The notes beneath the pieces were generated by a model. It did no database searches, was not told the DNA's origin, and saw nothing but the letters and a program-made list of their open reading frames with translations. Positions 59,336 through 64,000 of a stretch of 64,000 nucleotides of DNA are shown here, piece by piece. Each line of letters begins with the position of its first letter. Position 1 is the stretch's first letter. Both the position numbers and the translations under genes were made by a program. Origin of the DNA: Flavobacteriaceae bacterium UBA3356. GTDB lineage: Bacteria > Bacteroidota > Bacteroidia > Flavobacteriales > Flavobacteriaceae. The stretch is taken from positions 475,689 through 539,688 of the forward strand of contig DEQW01000001.1 of the NCBI GenBank assembly GCA_002360635.1. Direction: 5' to 3'.

Positions 59336-59764
59336 TTATTTATCTCTGTTCAACAAATAACGGTAATCTTCAAGGTTTAACCCTCCATCATAAATTTCAA
59401 TGGAACGTTTAATTAGTTTTGCAGCTAATTCTTCGGTATACCCTAACCCAATTGCGTAACGTTCAATTAAAAAGCGTTCTTGATCGTCAATTTTGTGATC
59501 GGCAAAAATCATTTCAAAAAGGTCGTGCATGCGCTCCAAACGCCTTTCAGAACTATTTGGTGGGTTAATTGGAAATTTTGAAGGATCTTTGATGACTGTT
59601 TTATATTCATCTTCATCTATATCCAATTTCCGAGCAAAACGCTTCAATAATTTTTCTTCTTCAGGGTTCAATTCGCCATTAATAGCAGCCATGTTTGCAA
59701 TGGATGCAAAATGACTCAAATTTCTGGAATGGTGTCCGCTTTCAAAAAGGTCTGTAAATGACAT
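59336..59764 (-). CDS. TerB-family (DUF533-like) protein
   Basis: This 142-residue all-helical protein matches the TerB fold: INGELNPEEEKLLKRFARKLDIDEDE and a second helical hairpin with FADHKIDDQERFLIERYA. The acidic residues that bind metal in TerB are partly present. TerB proteins are linked to tellurite resistance and stress complexes, but no other ter gene is nearby. It is most likely a stand-alone stress protein. Confidence 0.8.
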   Translation of the reverse strand: MSFTDLFESGHHSRNLSHFASIANMAAINGELNPEEEKLLKRFARKLDIDEDEYKTVIKDPSKFPINPPNSSERRLERMHDLFEMIFADHKIDDQERFLIERYAIGLGYTEELAAKLIKRSIEIYDGGLNLEDYRYLLNRDK

Positions 59765-59905
59765 AGTAGTATAATATTAAGTTACAAATATAAAATATTT
59801 ACAAATCAAGTTCAGCAAACTAAGTGCTTTTTGTTTTAAACTTTTCTTAATTCTGAAAAAAACACAAGTCAAAAGCTTATTTTTAGAAGGCTATGAAATT
59901 GTAAT

Positions 59906-60934
59906 ATGAAGCAACCCCTACTTGTTTTCAACAAAAAAGGTATTTATTGTAAACAAGCCGATGTATACATCGATGCTTGGCGTCCAGTTGATAAATGCAT
60001 TATCACCCATGGTCACGCCGATCACAGTCGGTGGGGCCATAAGCAGTATATTACGCATACCAATAATGTTCCTATTATAAAACACCGCTTGGGCGATATA
60101 ACTGTTACGGCAAAAGAATGGAATGAAACCTTTATCATCAATGGAGTTACCTTTTCCTTACATCCCGCTGGACACATTGTTGCTTCTTCTCAAGTAAGGG
60201 TTGAGTATAAAGGCGAAGTTTGGGTTTTTACCGGTGATTTTAAAACCGAAAACGATGGAATTGCCGAGCCTTTTGAGCCGGTTTCTTGTCATACCTTCAT
60301 TACGGAATGCACTTTTGGACTGCCCGCCTTTAAGTGGGTACCCCAAAAAGAAGTGTTTTCAGATATAAATTCTTGGTGGAATACCAATAAGGAAGAAGGG
60401 AAAACTTCGGTTTTATTTGGATATAGTTTGGGGAAAGCACAACGATTACTCAAACATCTTGATACTTCAATTGGAAAAATTTACACCCACGGTGCCATTG
60501 AAAACATGACCGAAATATTACGCCCAATTTATGATTTCCCAAATACAGAACGAATAACACGCGACACTAAAAAGGAAGATATAAAAGGCAATATCGTCTT
60601 AGCTCCGCCTAGTGCGCACGGTGGAACTTGGATACGGAAAATGGTGCCTTTTGTTACTGCCTCAGCAAGTGGTTGGATGACGTTTAGAGGAGCGAGACGC
60701 CGACGAGCTATCGACAAAGGTTTTGTATTAAGTGACCACGCAGATTGGAATGGACTTATAGAAACAATAAAAGCAACTAACTGCGAAAAGGTAATTGCCA
60801 CCCACGGATACACAGATATTTTTTCTAGGTATTTACGAGAAGAATTAGGCTATGATGCCCGCACAGAAGAAACGCAGTATGAAGAAGATTCTTCGGAAAC
60901 AGAACAAAAATTAGACAATGCATCAGTTAAATAG
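59906..60934 (+). CDS. Ligase-associated DNA-damage-response exonuclease (MBL fold)
   Basis: This 342-residue protein is a beta-CASP-type metallo-beta-lactamase nuclease. The metal motif THGHADHSRWG (HxHxDH) lies near residue 35. Later metal ligands are in HPAGHIVAS and FTGDF, and a C-terminal histidine lies in LSDHADWNG. It belongs to the bacterial operon of exonuclease, ATP-dependent ligase, Lhr-type helicase and PdeM endonuclease. Here the ligase and helicase follow directly, and PdeM would lie beyond the window. It probably trims ends for the ligase. Confidence 0.9.
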   Translation: MKQPLLVFNKKGIYCKQADVYIDAWRPVDKCIITHGHADHSRWGHKQYITHTNNVPIIKHRLGDITVTAKEWNETFIINGVTFSLHPAGHIVASSQVRVEYKGEVWVFTGDFKTENDGIAEPFEPVSCHTFITECTFGLPAFKWVPQKEVFSDINSWWNTNKEEGKTSVLFGYSLGKAQRLLKHLDTSIGKIYTHGAIENMTEILRPIYDFPNTERITRDTKKEDIKGNIVLAPPSAHGGTWIRKMVPFVTASASGWMTFRGARRRRAIDKGFVLSDHADWNGLIETIKATNCEKVIATHGYTDIFSRYLREELGYDARTEETQYEEDSSETEQKLDNASVK

Positions 60935-60961
60935 CGCAATTAAAAGTTTAAAAACAATGTT

Positions 60962-60984
60962 CCCCTCCTTTTTTCAAGGAGGGG
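60962..60984. repeat. Hairpin of a G+C-rich repeat-like element before the ligase
   Basis: CCCCTCCTT and AAGGAGGGG form a perfect 9-bp stem. The right arm continues into TGCCAAAGGCGGGGTGG just before the ligase ATG. Similar elements are, from memory, dispersed in flavobacterial genomes. It could pair with or hide the ribosome-binding region of the ligase mRNA. Confidence 0.5.
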
Positions 60985-61003
60985 TGCCAAAGGCGGGGTG
61001 GTT

Positions 61004-62596
61004 ATGAAAAAATTTGCCCAACTCATAAAAACCATTGACAGCACAAACAAAACCAATTTGAAAGTCGCTGCCCTAACTGAATATTTTCAAACAGCAGCTG
61101 ATAACGATAAATTATGGGCAATCGCAATTTTATCACACAGAAGACCTAAAAGACCTGTAAACACAACTTTATTACGGCAATGGGCTACCGAAATAAGCAA
61201 CATACCCTTGTGGCTCTTTGAAGAAAGTTATCATATTGTGGGCGACCTAGCCGAAACCATAGCGCTTATCCTCCCTACCACTGAATCTTCAAGTGATAAA
61301 TCGTTAGCGGCTTATATTTCTGAAATACAAGCGCTACGGACGCTTCCTGAAGCAGAAAAAAAAGAATATTTACACACCAACTGGATGAAACTAGATTATT
61401 ACGAGCGGTTTGTATTTAATAAAATAATTACCGGCAGTTTTCGTATAGGTGTGAGTCAGAAGCTAATGACACGTGCACTCTCCAAAGCAACTAATATTGA
61501 CGAAGACATACTCGCCTACAAACTAATGGGCAATTGGACACCAGACAGTACCACGTTTCAAAAATTGGTTTTGGAAGAAAATGAAGAAGATTATCTAAGT
61601 AAACCCTATCCTTTTTATTTGGCATATGCAGTGGAGGATGATTTTCAGAAAGAATTAGAACCTATTTCTCAATGGAGCTTCGAACATAAATGGGACGGTA
61701 TTCGAGCTCAAGTTATCATTCGCAACGACGAAGTTTTTACTTGGTCTCGAGGCGAAGAATTGGTGACTGATAAATTCCCGGAATTTCAAAAATTTTTGAA
61801 AGAAATTCCTAATGGAACCGTTTTAGACGGTGAAATTCTTCCCTTCGGAAATGATGTTATCGGAAACTTTAAAGATCTTCAAACGCGTATAGGTCGAAAA
61901 AACATTACCAAAGCACTTTTAAAAAAAACACCTGTTATTCTAATAGCTTACGATTTATTAGAATGGAAAGGCAATGACATTCGGCAAAAACCATTTTCTG
62001 AAAGAAGGAAAATATTGGACAAACTAATAAACGATTGCAATTGCAATTCTCTTGGCTTATACCTAAGCGAAACCATGGCGTTTTCAAGTTGGAAAGAAGC
62101 TGCTAACGAGCGAGAGCTGTCGCGTGAAAAACACAGCGAAGGATTAATGATTAAAAAGAAAGAATCCCCGTATCTAGTTGGCAGAAAAAAGGGTGATTGG
62201 TGGAAGTGGAAAACCGATCCCTTTACCATAGATGGTGTGTTAACCTACGCTATGCGTGGTCATGGGCGAAGGGCAAATCTGTATACGGACTATACCTTTG
62301 GCCTTTGGGACGGAGACGAACTAGTAACCTTCGCAAAAGCCTATTCGGGCCTTACCGATGCTGAATTTAAAAAAGTAGACGCGTGGATTAAAAGAAATAC
62401 CTTAGAACGGTTTGGACCGGTACGGAGCGTAACCCCACATCACGTTTTCGAAATTGCTTTTGAAGGTATTGCTGAAAGTAAGCGCCACAAAAGCGGAGTT
62501 GCAACCCGTTTTCCGCGAATTTTACGTTGGCGTAAAGACAAGCCTATTGAAGAAGCCAACACCCTTGATGACCTTAAAGCCTTGATTCCGAAGTGA
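61004..62596 (+). CDS. ATP-dependent DNA ligase (repair-associated)
   Basis: This 530-residue ligase has an N-terminal DNA-binding domain and an adenylation domain with the AMP-lysine motif HKWDGIR near residue 230. VLDGEIL and EGLMIKKKESPY follow, with a C-terminal OB fold. It seals nicks using ATP. The frame has a GTG two codons upstream, but the ATG at 61004 is more probable. Its TGA overlaps the GTG start of the helicase (GTGA). It is the middle gene of the exonuclease-ligase-helicase operon. Confidence 0.92.
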   Translation: MKKFAQLIKTIDSTNKTNLKVAALTEYFQTAADNDKLWAIAILSHRRPKRPVNTTLLRQWATEISNIPLWLFEESYHIVGDLAETIALILPTTESSSDKSLAAYISEIQALRTLPEAEKKEYLHTNWMKLDYYERFVFNKIITGSFRIGVSQKLMTRALSKATNIDEDILAYKLMGNWTPDSTTFQKLVLEENEEDYLSKPYPFYLAYAVEDDFQKELEPISQWSFEHKWDGIRAQVIIRNDEVFTWSRGEELVTDKFPEFQKFLKEIPNGTVLDGEILPFGNDVIGNFKDLQTRIGRKNITKALLKKTPVILIAYDLLEWKGNDIRQKPFSERRKILDKLINDCNCNSLGLYLSETMAFSSWKEAANERELSREKHSEGLMIKKKESPYLVGRKKGDWWKWKTDPFTIDGVLTYAMRGHGRRANLYTDYTFGLWDGDELVTFAKAYSGLTDAEFKKVDAWIKRNTLERFGPVRSVTPHHVFEIAFEGIAESKRHKSGVATRFPRILRWRKDKPIEEANTLDDLKALIPK

Positions 62597-64000
62597 AAAA
62601 AAAAGACCTAATAGCAATCGCTGAAACATGGTTTCAGGAAAAAAACTGGAAACCTTTCCCCTTTCAGAAAAAAACCTGGAATGCTTTTTTACAAGGCAAA
62701 CACGGCTTATTAAATGCCCCAACTGGCAGCGGAAAAACGTATGCACTTTGGGCTCCAATCGTGCTAGAGTACATTAAGGACAACCCCGATTATAAAACCA
62801 AAAAAAAGAAAGGCATCAAAGCCATTTGGATTACCCCTTTGCGGGCCCTTTCAGTTGAAATTCAACAGGCAGCTCAACGTTTTGCCGATGATTTGGAAAC
62901 TGATTTAACGATAGGAATCCGAACAGGTGACACCTCCCAAAGCGAGCGCGCCAAGCAAAAACGCGCTATGCCCGATTTACTCATTACAACCCCCGAAAGC
63001 TTGATGCTTTTATTGGCCAGCAAAGGGTATGATAAAACTTTCAAAACGTTAACGGCAATAGTAATAGATGAATGGCACGAATTACTAGGAAGTAAAAGAG
63101 GCGTGCAAGTGGAACTCGCCTTGTCAAGGCTTAAAACGGTCTGTCCAAAACTCCGTATATGGGGTGTTTCGGCTACCATTGGCAACTTAGAACAAGCACA
63201 GCAAGTATTGTTAGGAGTTGATGAAAATGCAGTTAAAAACTCCGTGTTAATCAAGGACTCTAAAAAGAAAAAAATCACGGTTAAATCCATCATCCCGAAA
63301 AAGATGGAAACCTTTCCTTGGCGTGGGCATTTAGGACTTCATTTGTTAGAGGACATCGTACCTATCATTAAAAACAGTAAAACCACTATAATTTTTACAA
63401 ATACCCGTGGACAGTGCGAAATTTGGTTTCAAAAACTATTGGAAAAACATCCCGAATTCGCTGGGGAAATTGCGATGCATCACGGAAGCATCGCAAAAGA
63501 TACTCGTTTGTGGGTAGAGCAAGCCATTAGAAATGAGTCGCTTACTGCTGTAGTAGCAACTTCTAGTTTAGATTTGGGTGTAGATTTTGCCCCAGTAGAA
63601 ACGATCATACAAATAGGAGGCCCTAAAGGAGTGGCTAAGTTTTTACAGCGCGCCGGTCGCAGTAATCATCGTCCAGGCGAAGCTTCGGTTATATATTTTT
63701 TACCCACTCACGCTTTGGAATTAATTGAGGCTTCGGCATTAAAAAAAGCGGTTAAAGAACGTGTGATTGAAGATCGCATTCCATATCTATTAAGTTTCGA
63801 TGTACTCATACAATACCTGGTTACTTTGGCTGTAAGCAATGGATTTATTCCTGCTGAAATATTCAAAGAAGTAAAAAACACTTTTTGTTTTCAGGGCATT
63901 ACGGAAGAACAATGGCAATGGTGCTTAAACTTTATAACAATTGGAAGCCAAAGCCTTCAGAGTTATGATGAGTATAAACGCGTGGAAGTAACACCACAAG
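62593..64000 (+). CDS. Ligase-associated Lhr-type DEXH helicase, C-terminus cut by window edge
   Basis: This frame is open at the window end and gives ~469 residues. It has Walker A NAPTGSGKT (~42-50), the DExH box VIDEWHELLG, SATIGNL, a second RecA domain with FTNTRGQCE, VATSSLDLGVDF, and motif VI QRAGRSNHRPG. This is the Lhr-Core type helicase, a 3'-5' translocase in DNA repair. The GTG start at 62593 overlaps the ligase TGA, so translation is coupled. The first residues are VKKKDLIAIAETWF, with the FPFQKKTWNAF Q-motif region after them. The C-terminal winged-helix part lies outside the window. Confidence 0.92.
   Translation, partial: MKKKDLIAIAETWFQEKNWKPFPFQKKTWNAFLQGKHGLLNAPTGSGKTYALWAPIVLEYIKDNPDYKTKKKKGIKAIWITPLRALSVEIQQAAQRFADDLETDLTIGIRTGDTSQSERAKQKRAMPDLLITTPESLMLLLASKGYDKTFKTLTAIVIDEWHELLGSKRGVQVELALSRLKTVCPKLRIWGVSATIGNLEQAQQVLLGVDENAVKNSVLIKDSKKKKITVKSIIPKKMETFPWRGHLGLHLLEDIVPIIKNSKTTIIFTNTRGQCEIWFQKLLEKHPEFAGEIAMHHGSIAKDTRLWVEQAIRNESLTAVVATSSLDLGVDFAPVETIIQIGGPKGVAKFLQRAGRSNHRPGEASVIYFLPTHALELIEASALKKAVKERVIEDRIPYLLSFDVLIQYLVTLAVSNGFIPAEIFKEVKNTFCFQGITEEQWQWCLNFITIGSQSLQSYDEYKRVEVTPQ

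Noticed and set aside
1..64000. CRISPR arrays, tRNA or rRNA genes, insertion sequences
   Set aside because: No regularly spaced repeats, no T-loop (GTTCRA) hairpins in intergenic gaps, no rRNA motifs and no transposase frames were seen by eye; a covariance-model scan was not possible.

Overview
This window looks like chromosomal core DNA of a marine-type member of the family Flavobacteriaceae (phylum Bacteroidota). The signs are A+T-rich sequence by eye, many TAnnTTTG promoter boxes, two proteins with type IX secretion (T9SS) C-terminal sorting domains, a TonB-dependent receptor, and families typical of this group (DUF4296, DUF4271, DUF3098, DUF3127, DUF4286, DUF4301, an OlsF-type lipid acyltransferase). 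I see no insertion sequence, prophage, CRISPR array, rRNA or tRNA. The genus cannot be fixed from the sequence alone.

Layout. 0-10 kb: an Mrp ATPase (cut by the window start), a trmB/LysE/alkyltransferase-like operon, a MurG-like glycosyltransferase, a PhoR/PhoB-like pair, a T9SS cargo protein, a LuxE-like acyl-protein synthetase and tyrS. 9-18 kb: a reductase/epimerase, a DUF4296 lipoprotein, dihydroorotase, polyprenol-phosphate mannosyltransferase, DUF4271, hemD, pckA and saccharopine dehydrogenase-like genes. 18-26 kb: leuS with a large insertion, then ftsX-DUF3098-uppP-truB-TonB-like-tag. 26-33 kb: a secreted peptidylarginine-deiminase-like enzyme, aat, DUF3127, a flavin reductase, a histidine kinase with a zinc-ribbon partner, HIT and greA. 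33-36 kb: a Rieske-like lipoprotein and a TonB receptor behind a TPP riboswitch. 36-41 kb: a hybrid kinase with an Hpt domain, a sigma-54 enhancer-binding regulator, and two duplicated small secreted proteins. 41-44.6 kb: a five-gene operon (thiamine-binding-like, PnuC/PnuT, NadR-like kinase, DUF4301, ArfB). 44.7-60 kb: housekeeping genes (rsmA, mgtE, olsF, aspartate kinase, fbp) with small hypothetical proteins. 60-64 kb: the start of the ligase-associated DNA repair module (exonuclease, ATP ligase, Lhr-type helicase), cut by the window end.

The most interesting unit is at 36.1-41.2 kb. The two paralogous secreted proteins each have a near-consensus -24/-12 (sigma-54) promoter, TGGCAC-N5-TTTCA. 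Each also has the palindrome ACACTTGTGT about 105 bp further upstream, at nearly identical spacing in both copies. A sigma-54 response regulator and a phosphorelay kinase lie directly next door. Together they read as a self-contained envelope-signal regulon, not one I recognise as described.

The second point of interest is thiamine. The TonB receptor is headed by a TPP riboswitch whose P3 arm carries a long imperfect palindrome and whose P1 3' strand seems replaced by repeat-like sequence. About 8 kb away is an operon combining a thiamine-binding-family protein, a PnuC-family transporter and a small-molecule kinase.
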